NCBI GenBank assembly: GCA_032433595.1
Contig: JASWJB010000077.1
Coordinates: 82,902 to 146,901, forward strand
DNA from: Conoideocrella luteorostrata
Taxonomy: Eukaryota; Ascomycota; Sordariomycetes; Hypocreales; Clavicipitaceae
Direction of reading: 5' to 3'
Length of the DNA: 64,000 nucleotides
Shown: positions 54,558 to 64,000 of the stretch, piece after piece
Numbering within the stretch: the stretch's first letter is position 1
How the letters are laid out: each line of letters begins with the position of its first letter
The notes under the pieces: generated by a model
What the model saw: only the letters and a program-made list of their open reading frames with translations
Databases searched by the model: none
Told to the model about the DNA's origin: nothing
Program-made: the position numbers and the translations under genes

Positions 54558-55393
54558 ATGCTTCATCAGATTCCAGATGCTCAGATTGCAGAAGCCATTG
54601 TGGTGTTCGGATCCGTGACACTCTTTCAAGTTTGCTACACTTGCCATATGACACTGAAGAGTGGGAAGGGGCGTACAACCAGTATGAAAATTGGGCTCGG
54701 AGCCTGTAGCCTATTCTTAGTAGCAGGGGTTATACTAGCAGCTGTATTTGCTGCTACCCAACGCGGGTCACTACCTGATGTTGTGGCTTATCCTTGCTTC
54801 ATAGCTTGGAAGGAATCTGCCATATTGGCCATAAACAGCTTGGAGGTGCGTCCATATGACTCGTTCGATAGGCAAATATTAATAGGCTACAGTTCTACGA
54901 AATAGTTTTAGCTTTCATAAGAAGCTATCCGGCGGACCTCAGGGCTGAACAGCGCGCACTGCTCTGCCTTACAATCTCCTTACAAGCCAGCTATACTACA
55001 GTTGCGATATGGCTAGTAGCCCATATAAATATTGAGGTATTATGGGCGGGACCGGCTTTGACGCATTTGTGCATTGTCTTCTTTGCGTTACGCTTTGTGA
55101 CAATCCTGAACCAACCGACACCGTTCACTCTGCGAGGACTTTGCTTTCTAGCAGTCATGGCTGCCTTTGCGTCCGTAGTGTCCCTTTTGCTACTTTTCGG
55201 TACATTTCTTGAATGGATCAGGCATAATTTTGCGTGCCAATGTGTGATCTGCGTGGTGATGTTGCTAGTGAGACCTCTGTATGCATTATGGGTTTACTTG
55301 TCAGGTCAATGGTCTTTGAGCAAGGGATCGTCGGCGACAGATTTAGTGAGCACAGCTTCTGAAAGATCTCTTGACTCAGCTGTGTATATTTAG
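54558..55393 (+). CDS. Multi-pass membrane protein of unknown function (262 aa)
   Basis: Exons 54558-54845 and 54893-55393 join in phase 0 across a 47-nt intron (GTGCGT..GCTACAG), giving NSLE then FYEIVLAFIRSYPADL. About six hydrophobic segments are visible: AEAIVVFGSVTLFQVCYTC, ACSLFLVAGVILAAVFAA, a weak one near AWKESAILAIN, TISLQASYTTVAIWLVAHI, LTHLCIVFFALRFV, GLCFLAVMAAFASVVSLLLL and CQCVICVVMLLVRPLYALWV. The tail is Ser-rich (SSATDLVSTASERSLDS) and likely cytoplasmic. The layout resembles fungal integral membrane proteins of unknown role; I cannot name the family. It is divergent from the 557-aa gene and intact. Confidence 0.6.
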
Positions 55394-56101
55394 AGGCTGG
55401 ATATATTTATCAGCAATTCGACACGCCAAGCACCAGAATATTTGGGGGTCCAGTCGCTTATTACGCTTGAATTCTGATAGACCCAATACATGCATCATTC
55501 ACAGCTTTTCTTCTAATTCCACAATTTACAGACCTGAAACAAGAAGAGAAACTTGATAGATATACAGGAGTTTTTGTGCGGCGAGTAGTTCTATGCAAAA
55601 TTACTCATCGGCATTCTCGTAGACTTAAATATGTACACTTTTATGGTCGGGCTTGCAGCAGCATATGTGCAAAAAAGGCTTCGATGTTTTCATAGAAAAA
55701 AATGCCTCATTAGCTTCGAATAACACCGCAGTAGTAAGGAGTAGGAGTCTGAGCGCATGCAGTTGCAGTGGATGTGTTTGTAGGCCTTGATGTTTAGCAC
55801 ATATTAATCATGACTTTCAGGAGACGTTATCCACAGCGGCATCGAATGCTACATCAGATTCATTCTGGGATGGATCTGGTTTGCCCTAAGTACGCTGCGT
55901 GAACATTTATACTGAGCTGCCGATATAAAAGGCCCCTTGAAGTAGATCGCAACATTTTACATCGAAACATCTATCAGTCGCATATATATCGCTACTTTGC
56001 TGCTGCCTCATCCGATAGTTCCCGCCACATGCTTTCTGCTCTGAATAGATAAACAACAAATCATTGAGCCAGTTCCGAGAAATTCTTCTCCTTCTACAGC
56101 C
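55394..56101. other. Intergenic region
   Basis: About 0.7 kb, AT-rich, between the membrane protein gene and the F-box gene. Only short open frames are present. A TATA-like sequence (GATATAAAAGG, about 55921) precedes the F-box gene by roughly 180 bp. Nothing else stands out. Confidence 0.4.
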
Positions 56102-56689
56102 ATGGAAGCAAATGCAGAAGAAACAGGCAAAATGTCAGTGATTTCCCTCATTCTAAAAAGCTCGCTAACACGCAGAAGGTATACTGCAAGTTTTCGAAGC
56201 AAGGAGCACCTGTGCGGTGTAAATCATCCTTATGGTCAAGCAATTGCAAGGAGAACTATATATCAGTGGCGCCGGTGCGTCATCAGGTCAAAGCCAGCTG
56301 CTGTCAGACGCCGACGTCGAGAATTAGGAGTGCATAGTCCGGCCCCGATAACAACGACTTCTCTGGCATTCCAAGACAGCACTGACTCTCCAGGAATCTA
56401 TACCGCTGTCATGAATGAAGCACTTGAAATTGAACATAATGATGCGAAATGTTCCAACTTGATTCAGAAGCTTCCCGTCGAAATATATGATATGGTTTTC
56501 TCCAACCTGGACTACCAGTCTCTTATTTTTCTTTCGAGAGTTAATCATTACTTCCACAAAAGGGTTCGTCCCATCAAAGCTCGCTATGAAGACAAGCTTC
56601 AGTTCATAATTAGAGTGGACTCTGTGGAAAATGCGCAAACAGTTCCTCCACTCCGCCCAATTGCGCGACGTCGCGCGACCTTTGGGTGA
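56102..56689 (+). CDS. F-box protein, C-terminally truncated (195 aa)
   Basis: A single frame from ATG 56102 to 56689. Residues about 123-160 form an F-box (KLPVEIYDMVFSNLDYQSLI, FLSRVNHYFHKRVRPIKARY), which binds Skp1 in SCF ubiquitin ligases. The N-terminal 110 residues are basic with no domain. The frame ends about 35 residues after the F-box in an odd Pro/Arg-rich tail (VPPLRPIARRRATFG) within a GC-rich patch (about 56640-56790) unlike the sequence before it. Most F-box proteins carry a substrate-binding domain after the F-box, and none is seen. The gene is therefore probably truncated by insertion or rearrangement of the segment carrying the BTB fragment. Confidence 0.6.
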   Translation: MEANAEETGKMSVISLILKSSLTRRRYTASFRSKEHLCGVNHPYGQAIARRTIYQWRRCVIRSKPAAVRRRRRELGVHSPAPITTTSLAFQDSTDSPGIYTAVMNEALEIEHNDAKCSNLIQKLPVEIYDMVFSNLDYQSLIFLSRVNHYFHKRVRPIKARYEDKLQFIIRVDSVENAQTVPPLRPIARRRATFG

Positions 56690-56823
56690 GCTGGGTGAGC
56701 CTGGCTGAACGAGCCAGGCACCGACGCGGCTTTGGTGTGGAGCGGGGGTGTTTCCTCCTCCCCTTTCTGAGAGTCAGTCTTCGGTCATCTACCGAACAAC
56801 GTGATAACGTATATATCAATGCA

Positions 56824-57051
56824 ATGAGTTTCTCATCCTCCCCCGTTTTCCGGTTTCTCGTCGGTCCGGACTGGACTGAATACACCATTCATTCATCTCT
56901 AGTAGCCAAACAATCCGCGAAACTGAACACTCTCGTTAATAGGCCATTAAGGGAATCTAAAAACTTTTATGCAAACTAGACCGAAACAGACAAGACGTTC
57001 TATTACTTGTGCGATTTTGTTTACAAAAGCTGTACAACTGTGCATGCATAG
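56824..57051 (+). pseudogene. Broken BTB/POZ domain fragment
   Basis: Starting at ATG 56824 the frame reads MSFSSSPVFRFLVGPDWTEY and TIHSSLVAKQSAKLNTLVNR, the beginning of a fungal BTB/POZ domain. It is then stopped by TAG at 56977-56979. After the stop the same frame continues as ETDKTFYYLCDFVYKSC, matching the next BTB segment, to a second stop at 57049-57051. The rest of a BTB protein is missing. It is a relic, 135 bp downstream of the truncated F-box gene. Confidence 0.6.
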
Positions 57052-57518
57052 CTGTGTTGCCAGAGCCGATGTACTCGACTCAGGACCGTGACGTATATCA
57101 CTAAATAGCCCCTTGAAACCACAGAACAAACAGTATGTATGTGCTCAAAGCCCAAGACAACCCACATTAATGTGAAACCCCCTTAGACCACTGCCCCCCT
57201 TCTTAAGCATTCTGGACATTGGAAACTCGACTAGACTAGGCTTGCTACATTCGCATTCAATAGGGCGCAGGCTCTATGTAATATAATCTGGTCCAAGGTC
57301 AACCCTCTTCGCCAAGTAAATAGATTCAACTTAAAACAGAAGAAGAAAAGAGAGAAGGAGAAAAAAAAAACTGAAAATTATCCATGCAGAAAGAGAGTAA
57401 TTGGTGTCACAGCAAAAATAGTCTCTGCAAGACCTGCCTTCCTTTCCGAATATAGTATCGTGATGACTAAGAGGACCAGTTATTTGAGGTTAGATGGCTG
57501 CGAACTGCCACTGTGGAA
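57052..57518. other. Intergenic region
   Basis: About 470 bp between the BTB relic and the 3' end of the 655-aa gene. A purine run (AGAAGAAGAAAAGAGAGAAG and poly-A, about 57338-57372) is the only notable feature. Confidence 0.4.
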
Positions 57519-59542
57519 CTATTCATGGGATGTGTTTGCGGATCCACCAAAGCAATCCAACATTCGAATGGGAAGGACTGGCGACCCTGCATTGCTATGC
57601 GGAACAGAATTACCGTCATAGGGTAGAAGACCTGTACACACATCACTCTCGTTCATAACCCTAAACGAACCGCCCGTATCTTGCCCCTGCAGGTCCCCTT
57701 CTTGAGGTTCATCTCCAAGTGCAATCTGCTTTTCCTCGGCCTTAGAAGCATTACTGTTGCAAGGCGTCTTAGTGACATTAACAAAATCCCAGCCCTCAAC
57801 AACCCCTGGGAGATTTTGGGCCGGAAAAGCCTGGAGGAAAAAAGTATCTGTGCCAGTCGCAAGCTTTTTGACTTTATGAAAGCCATTACTACTGGGCGAT
57901 TCGTTAGACGAAGCTACGAATGGTCCTTGATGAACTCCAGCGGAAGTCTTAGCACCAGGAGTGGTTGGCTTTTCTATTTTATCCTTAGACTCGCTCTCAT
58001 TTTCAGGTTTGCGAAAGAAAACATCAGCAGAATAGACTTTAATGCCATAAGAGTCTATGCTTTCCGCGGGCTCTTCATCTATTTTAGGGTCGTTAGGATT
58101 GTACTTAGAGCCAGAATCTGTCTGTGCAGGTGACGGCGATCCAGATGAAGAGTCTGATTGTTCAGAGTCGCTAGAAACATGTATCGTGTGTTTCTTATCT
58201 TCGACATAAACCCAATCAGTATCGTCACAGTTTGCCTCTGGCAACCCTTGAGAAATAAGGCTGTTCGGATTGACAGGAGGTGGCCATGACCGCGTAGCGT
58301 CACTTTGAGTGCACTGTGTCGACATTGCCTTGTTGTCATGTCTAGTCACTGACGCTTTGATCTTAGTTCTAATCTCTGGCATCGTTGTTGTTCCATTTCC
58401 GAAGTCAACAACCTGCTTGATTGAGGTTGTGACAACAATAGTATTTTCCGCCGTCTTGCCTTTGAGTAGACAAGCATTGTTGCCCTTGGGTCCGGTTTCT
58501 GGCATATTGGCTCCGTTGTCGGAAGTTTCAAGGCCTAATTGGCTTGGACCAGCAGAAGATGACCACTCACCCCACCAGATGCTTACTTTGTGCTGGTCTC
58601 TTGCGCTCATCTTAGTAGCACCTTGGTCCAGAGGAAAATCGAAGTCGGTATCATTGGTACAAGCAAGACCGCTCTCTGTTGGAGGAAAGGATTGTTTTGC
58701 TTTAATGCTCGGATTTATTGCGGCATTTAGAACCGAGGGACAGTCAACACCTGTCAGGCCTTCGCTTTGGGCTGGTCCGTCCCGTTGGTCACTTTCAGAC
58801 TGCTGATTGAACGTCTTTTGGTCAAATTCAGGAAGGTAAGAATTGGCGGCAATACCCCCGACATCTTGCTTTTTGGCCGGCACATCTCGTTGATCATGCA
58901 TCAGCCGCTTGATTTCCTCATCTTCCAGTTTTGGAAAAAAGGAATCTACGTTGATCCCTTCAGACTGATGATCAAGGGCGGGGGTGCAGTGTTCATAAGA
59001 AGACTGACCTCCCGAAGGAGATGCCGCCAAGGTAGGTGACTGTCCTCGGTCGAATGATTGAAGGGCAATGTTGGCGTCAATTCCCTCACTTGGGGTGACA
59101 GGAGTAGTACAGCGTCGAGGGGACGAGACCATGCGCTGATGGCCATCAGTGTTCTGTCCAACCCAGCCTTCATCGGCTTCATTTCCCAGAGGAGAACCTG
59201 CGGAATCATGTTGGCTGAGGTCCATGACTCGTGACGGAAATTCAGCGGTGTCAGAGTACGGCAATATTTGATCAAGATTCTGGTCGAGTCCATTGCCCCG
59301 GGCGCCAGAAGCTATTTGAATCATATTGTCACGACGTCCTCTTTCTCTTTGAGTGGATAAAAGGTACCTTCTTCTCATTGAGTATGGGTAAATGAAAGCA
59401 TCTAGATATCTGACTTCAATGCTTACTTTGGAAGTGCTTGCTGTACCGTTGCAAGCTCACCCACATCCTTCATCTTGAGGATTGGTGTCGAAGAGCGGGC
59501 TTCTGAAGAGGTGAGCTTTCGTTGATATGAATTTTCGTGCAT
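57519..59542 (-). CDS. Large disordered orphan protein (655 aa)
   Basis: Exons 59427-59542 and 57519-59370 are joined by a 56-nt intron with codon AA|A. The start MHENSYQRKLTSSEARSSTP is chosen because the frame further upstream is rich in hydrophobic leader-like codons; ATG 59659 is an alternative. The protein is rich in Ser, Pro, Asp and Gln, with recurring short themes: three segments of the form (P/H/L)xSEGI(D/N), such as TPSEGIDANI and HQSEGINVDS, and DQRDVPA/DQRDGPA. There is an acidic stretch HVSSDSEQSDSSSGSPSPAQ and no folded domain. It looks intrinsically disordered. A 619-codon frame without stops in a RIP-affected region argues for selection. Function unknown. Confidence 0.55.
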
Positions 59543-60529
59543 ATTGTTTTTAGATAAGATCAAGATGTGTCGAATGCAAGAAAATACTATTTTATGAGGC
59601 CTGAAAATGATGTTAGACTTGCGTAAGTCTATTGTTAATAGAACATGATGGCAAAGCATAGCAGCAGGAAAGCGCTTTTATATCCATCGAACGAGTAATT
59701 GAGAAGAATTTAATTAATGCATATATTCTAATTTATGACTTAACGTGAATTCCCCTGCAAGATACTCATCGTGAAGGAACCAACACCCTGCATGCAGTTG
59801 GGGTGCAGTTCCTGCAAGCCTCATCACATCATCGCCAGGAAGCCAAAGACACGGGAAGGAGTGGGAAAGAAGGGAACAAAGAAAGTGATGAGATCGACCG
59901 CAGATCAAAAGACCGCATTTGATGTTTCAGGGCCCGCCAGAACATCAAGTGGTCTTTACTGTTAGTGAAAAATATTGCCTGCCAAATGCAACACGTCTTG
60001 TCGAAATACTAGTCTGATCAAGACTAAATTCGTATCGTGACCAATGGAGCGATGCCAACGGTAATGAGCCAGATGAGCCAGATGAGCCGGATGAGCCAGA
60101 TGAACCAAATGAGCCAGGTGAACCAAATGAGCCAGATGAACCAAATGAGCCAGATGAACCAAATGAGCCAGGTGGGGCCAGGTGGGCCAAATCAGCCAGA
60201 TGAGCCAAGTCAGCCAGATGAGCCAAATCAACCAAATCACGTCTCAGCTCTCTTAAAAAGTCACAGTGATGACTTTGCGATGGATGTCATAATTATGTTT
60301 TCCTCGGTCGAGACCGCTATTTGATAAAAGAGCCTATGGTGAAATATCATCGCAGCCAAAATTAGACGCCTAACATCAGTGTAATGACGAGACAATGCCA
60401 TCAAATCGGTCAAGGTGTGTTTCTGAATTCTGCCATGCCTGACCGCTCTTGGATCTCCATTGGTCGAACGCTTTTTCCGATCATGATACCCCACCAGAAT
60501 CTTTTATCCCTCATCAGCACAAATTTACC
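59543..60529. other. Intergenic region with the TGAGCC-type minisatellite
   Basis: About 1 kb between the divergent 655-aa and 223-aa genes. It holds the 9-bp minisatellite at 60065-60238. The minisatellite is open in several frames on both strands (for example Met-Ser-Gln repeats), a consequence of its unit length and not evidence of a gene. Confidence 0.45.
60065..60238. repeat. 9-bp minisatellite, unit GAGCCAGAT
   Basis: About 19 units of 9 bp. GAGCCAGAT dominates at the left, alternates with GAACCAAAT in the middle (GAGCCAGAT / GAACCAAAT pairs), and grades into CAGCCAGAT / GAGCCAAAT at the right. Most units keep the 9-bp register; one extra G interrupts it near 60170. Confidence 0.85.
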
Positions 60530-61299
60530 ATGTCAGGTCTCGGCAACTTAGAGCAATCGGTAGTCGATGAAGGAGTCTACTGGGAGGAGAATTCAGTTTT
60601 GGGGAAACAAGTGGACGCGCAATTGGCACATGGTTATTATTTCAAGACGCCTGAAGGACTTCGTTTCTGCAAGTCTCGCAATTTCGACGATGAGGTAAGG
60701 CGAAAAATACCACCGTCACTTGTTCTCTCGCTGAGGAGACATAGCGCATTCGGAATATCCTTGAAAATCTGCTCCCAGGTTCTTCTTTGGGATTTTATAA
60801 ATCGTACGGTGCAGCGGAGCGAGATTTATGTGTTCTAAACAGAACTTCTGAGGAGACAAAAGTAATAGTAGTCCAATTTTGGTCGAGCAAATCCCGGGTT
60901 GTGTTCCATCGTAACTCACACCGCCATGTGCTAAATGCGATTGCTGCGCCTACAGGATTGCTAGAGATTCCTGCGGTTGAGCTCAACACTACAGAAATTG
61001 CAAGGCAGATTGCCCCAATGGGTGGTGGTGGATTGTGAGTCCCCTTGAAATCTGTATTTTATTCATCACTAATTTCTCGCAGCTCAATTCTGGACGGACG
61101 GACGGGTTTCAGAATACTCGAAGGCCGAGCAATCATGTTCGCTTTTGTTGCGCCGGACGAACTAATTCACTGGGCCAAGATGGAGCTACCGAATTTGCCC
61201 GAACTGCAGGCGGAAGTTGAAGAGATAGAAACGAACTACAAAACCATTGGCGTCAACTTCAAATTTGTGGAACGCAGGTTTGGAGTCAACTGTGCATGA
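60530..61299 (+). CDS. Conserved-looking fungal protein of unknown function (223 aa, three exons)
   Basis: Exons 60530-60694, 60745-61034 and 61083-61299. Introns are 50 nt (GTAAGG..ACATAG) and 48 nt (GTGAGT..TCGCAG). The joins give FDDE|RIRNILENLLPGSSLG and GGGGF|SILDGRTGF without frame loss. The product starts MSGLGNLEQSVVDEGVYWEE. Notable segments are YYFKTPEGLRFCKSRNFDDE, KVIVVQFWSSKSRVVFHRNS, GGGGFSILDGRTGFRI and AFVAPDELIHWAKMELPNLP. The last two recall a family of small uncharacterised fungal proteins, but I cannot name it. There is no signal peptide or membrane span; probably cytosolic. The three-exon structure with correct borders makes it a credible gene. Confidence 0.65.
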
Positions 61300-61346
61300 T
61301 TTCTGCAAAGATGTTGAATGGCTTCACTTCATTTTCTTAGCATCCA

Positions 61347-62537
61347 TTAATATCCTGCAAAGCTGCTAGCTAATTCTATACCACCGATGGAAGGTTCGTA
61401 TTGGTTTGAGAAATTGTATGGCTCATCCATTGTATATGACATTACCACTGGCGCGCGAGGGAGCAACGTGTTCTGTGGCTGCATTGTCGGCATCGGAACT
61501 GACGTCATTACACAATCAGCAGTACCAGTTTCCCAAGTCCTGCTCACCCCAGTTGGCGCAACTTGGCTTTTGGAGGTCGGATCTAGTAAAGAGGAATAAG
61601 AAACACCCATTTGGCTCGGTCGTTCAGCGTCAACTGGAAAAATGTCGTCGAGTATCCTAAAAGAGGAACTTTCTTGTGGCACTTGTCCTACATGTCAGTC
61701 AATTTCGAGCAAACAATAAAGGAAGAGCTTGCGAGTAGTTAAAGACAAACCGTTTGATTTTGACGTATTTGAAGACTGTTGATGAGTAAAATTGAGTTCA
61801 TTGTGGGTTGTGTTAAGCAAGTTAAGAGAAGTCTCATTTACCGCATTTGGGGAAGTGTCATTGGAGCCGAAATTGTGATGACTGCTTGACGACCAACTTT
61901 CGAGCTCATCAGAAGCTTGAGCTTGAAGAGTGCGACGTGTCGAAATTGCTTTAGCAAGTTTATCGGGACATGAAAGCCCGCAGCTCGCTTCCTCTAATTT
62001 CACTTCACAGGTATCAAGATGCGTAACATATGTTCGGACAAGCCCAATGTCGCATTTGCAGAACACACATTTCTCTTGACACTCAACATCTACTAATTGT
62101 TACCACAAGCAAGATCAAGGAAGACTGAGCTGCCTCTTACGTGTCGTGTAATGCCGTACAAGGTCCTTGCGCCGCTTAAACTTTGTCCTGCGTTTTTTGA
62201 AACAACGAGGATGTGGGCATTGGAACGATGTTTGATTGCTGCCCTTGGATGTCTGCCAAATAGTACTTGTGTGTAATGCAGGTGAGAGACCTGGAATGGG
62301 TGCCGGGAGCTCTGAAGGTGTGCATCTCGTCGTGTGAGCGAAACACTGTTGGAGCTCTTGCAGCAATTCGAACGCGCGCAGTTGTTGTAGCTGGCTGAAA
62401 ATCTGTATTGCGCGGTCCTAAGATCATGGTTAGGAGCCTGCTGCTATCCTCTTTTCGTAAAGTCAAACCTGGGAGGATATGATGTGTTCCTGGAGCTCGG
62501 TCTCCGAACCATCGAATGGACAATAAGAGCACTTCAT
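61347..62537 (-). CDS. C2H2-type zinc-finger protein (341 aa, four exons)
   Basis: Exons 62469-62537, 62141-62417, 61751-62089 and 61347-61687. Introns are 51, 51 and 63 nt; the first has an excellent CTCCTAACC branch site, and the first and third use GTTTG donors. The protein starts MKCSYCPFDGSETELQEHII (C3, C6, H18). It then has FQCPHPRCFKKRRTKF with RRKDLVRHYTTH (C90, C95, H112, H116), and a C2HC-like finger CVFCKCDIGLVRTYVTHLDT (C123, C126, H139, C143). The exon 2/3 junction is placed so that H116 is restored. The C-terminal half is Ser/Asn/Thr-rich and likely an activation or disordered region. Fungal proteins with this spacing are usually nuclear regulators; targets unknown. It is convergent with the 223-aa gene, 47 bp apart. 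Confidence 0.7.
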
Positions 62538-63210
62538 CACATATTTTGCTGGGTGGAAATTGCGCAAAGGACGAGCGGGGAATTTTACAAGTCAGGAATG
62601 ACAAACTAGCCAATCCCTTTCAGGTGGCGAGAGAAGAGCATTGATCACATGCTCCAAGACTCCACCTTTGTTGGGGAGAATATACTTAAAACCAACGCGG
62701 GGTCGCAAAATAGGCCGATGTTTAGCAAGCAATTAAATACAACGATTAACTCTACAATTGGAGGTACGCCATCATGCTTTGTTGAAAACTCCCACTCAAA
62801 TGATAACAAGATTACAGTCAACACCTGTGAGAAAAATAAGCAGTTTATTGCCATATACAGCACAGTATGCCCGCATGTGAGATGTGCGGAGGGACCAAAG
62901 AAAACGGGGGTTTCAAATGTACGATGTGCGACAAAAAATGACGACCATGACGGACCTAAAGACACCGATATATTGTTAGGCCGAGAATACTGTGTCAGCA
63001 TCGGCATACCTATTTAGGCGCTGAGCAGACGGCTGATGTTGGATCACCCTGGTTCTTGGTCATTTGCTACCTAGAGCAGCTACTGAACAGTATTCGAGGC
63101 GCCACATGTAGGATGATATGCAGGGAGGGTTTGATGTATGTATTCTGAATTGTTCTAAACATAATAAATGATCGATCTATGATTTGCCGCAGACCTGCAA
63201 ATGTGCCATA

Positions 63211-63340
63211 TGAACCAAAATGAACGGAAATGAGCCGAAATGAGCCGAAATGAGCCTGAATGAGCCTGAATGAGCCTGAATGAGCCTGAATGAGCCTGAA
63301 TGAGCCGGAATGAGCCGGAATGAGCCGGAATGAGCCGATG
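63211..63340. repeat. 10-bp minisatellite, unit TGAGCCTGAA
   Basis: Thirteen units in perfect 10-bp register: diverged A-rich units at the left (TGAACCAAAA, TGAACGGAAA), two TGAGCCGAAA, five TGAGCCTGAA, three TGAGCCGGAA, then a partial unit. The core TGAGCC is shared with the 9-bp array at 60065-60238. Confidence 0.9.
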
Positions 63341-63488
63341 TACCATTGAGCCCCACTAGCCCGTATCTGCATCCAACGGAGAGCGCGCATGTGTATCTCA
63401 ATTGTCACTTAGCAGCGTGGAGACGTAAAATTGGGCACTGATGCCAATATTTTCGGCTGAAGCAGGTTCCTGCCGCAGGTTTATGATT

Positions 63489-63504
63489 TACGGAGTACTC
63501 CGTA
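63489..63504. repeat. Perfect palindrome TACGGAGTACTCCGTA (second copy)
   Basis: Identical to the 16-bp palindrome at 2781-2796, 60 kb away. It lies in non-coding DNA near the right edge. Confidence 0.7.
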
Positions 63505-64000
63505 CATTACACGAAGTAAATCACAAGCCGGTCGTTGGATTTGTGCGAAATGAGCGGGTCGTCTCATTTCGCCGAGTTTCGATGCAGCCCGCATATTATT
63601 CGCCGATAGTCAACCGCCATGGCTATTGGAGAAACCGCGAGTTTGGTCTGGATAGGCAACACCGCCAACACCGCCACCGCCAGCACCGCCAGCGCATGAT
63701 GGCCAGATGACGCGGTGTGCGACCATAAAATTGCAGTTCAGTGCTTGACACACCTAGGAGACCCAAAGTTCTTCCGGCTATAAAATAGATTGATAGGGGT
63801 AGTAATCGTTTTCTAAAGAGGGGGTTGGGCCGTGTGATTGGCAGGGCTTTGTACCGAAGGTCGAATACAACGGGCCGGGTCGCTAAGGCCAAGGCCAGCT
63901 GTTTTCAATGTGGAGCTATTTGGACACTCCAACAGAAGTGATTGGAAGTAAGTGCCTCAAATCAAATATGACGGGATTCGATGGACGGCGTCTATTGGCG

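Larger units (their letters stand above)
62538..64000. other. Right edge region with minisatellite; no firm gene
   Basis: About 1.46 kb. Two antisense open frames of about 120 codons overlap at 62645-63017. The minus one has hydrophobic segments (FFSQVLTVILLSFEW), the plus one is Cys/Asn-rich (PHVRCAEGPKKTG). Neither is recognisable and they cannot both be real. A 10-bp minisatellite (63211-63340) and a perfect TACGGAGTACTCCGTA palindrome (63489-63504) follow. A CACCGCCAA/CACCGCCAG cluster lies near 63660-63692. Confidence 0.4.

Noticed and set aside
60037..60324. Open frames through the 9-bp minisatellite (Met-Ser-Gln repeats or hydrophobic Trp/Leu repeats)
   Set aside because: A 9-bp unit automatically gives long frames on both strands; there is no independent sign of coding.
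62645..63017. Two antisense frames of about 120 codons
   Set aside because: They overlap almost completely, neither has a recognisable motif, and no splice or promoter evidence favours one, so neither is called as a gene.
63067..63408. Minus-strand repetitive frame (HSGSFRLI-type repeats) over the 10-bp minisatellite
   Set aside because: Product of the repeat; several frames are open at once, as expected when a 10-bp unit cycles through all frames.
1..64000. CRISPR array, rRNA genes, telomere repeats (TTAGGG)
   Set aside because: None seen. Tandem repeats present are minisatellites or coding repeats, and the window appears to be fungal nuclear DNA.

Overview
This is a filamentous ascomycete genome segment. 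Split genes carry short introns of about 46-150 nt with GT..AG borders and CTAAC/CTGAC-like branch sites. Fungal Zn2Cys6, bZIP, NmrA-like, TRK and D-2-hydroxyglutarate dehydrogenase proteins occur together with fungus-specific repeat and nuclease families. Intron style, protein similarity and the recurrent TACGGAGTACTCCGTA motif suggest a sordariomycete, probably Hypocreales. That taxonomic placement is inference, not demonstrated.

The left half (1 to about 30 kb) is conserved core genome. In order it holds: a TRK-type potassium transporter cut by the window edge (-); the TFIIH helicase XPB/Ssl2 (-); a CHY zinc-finger protein (+, rebuilt here as three exons with a 5-nt first coding exon); 20S proteasome subunit alpha-4 (-, with a 7-nt micro-exon); an NmrA-like protein (-) divergent from a bZIP regulator (+); a Zn2Cys6 regulator (-); a mitochondrial D-2-hydroxyglutarate dehydrogenase (-); alpha-actinin (-); mitochondrial ribosomal protein bL19m (-) head-to-head with a mitochondrial protein of unknown function (+); and a cysteine synthase (-). 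Most intergenic spaces are 0.1-1.7 kb; three are 3-4 kb.

The right half (about 30-64 kb) is accessory in character: more AT-rich, gene-poor, with gene relics carrying TAG stops and repeats differing mainly by C/T and G/A changes, as expected from repeat-induced point mutation (RIP). It contains an intact 93-bp/31-aa repeat array of the kind found in fungal NLR-like proteins (about 34-35 kb), an F-box/LRR-like relic (39.5-41.3 kb), and a block at 41.8-49.1 kb bounded by inverted hairpin-bearing repeats. That block contains a PD-(D/E)XK nuclease-like gene, a 58-aa Cys-rich protein and a 167-aa orphan. From 50 to 62.5 kb there is a cluster of orphan genes, mostly split by introns and intact: a 141-aa protein, a 557-aa protein, a 262-aa membrane protein, a truncated F-box protein with a broken BTB fragment, a 655-aa disordered protein, a 223-aa protein and a C2H2 zinc-finger protein. 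Two minisatellites built on TGAGCC lie at 60.1 and 63.2 kb. A subtelomeric or lineage-specific block would explain this, but no telomere repeat is visible.

The core genes are unrelated housekeeping functions rather than one pathway. The most interesting material is the nuclease block with its inverted hairpin repeats and the repeat array whose variation is confined to a few codon positions.
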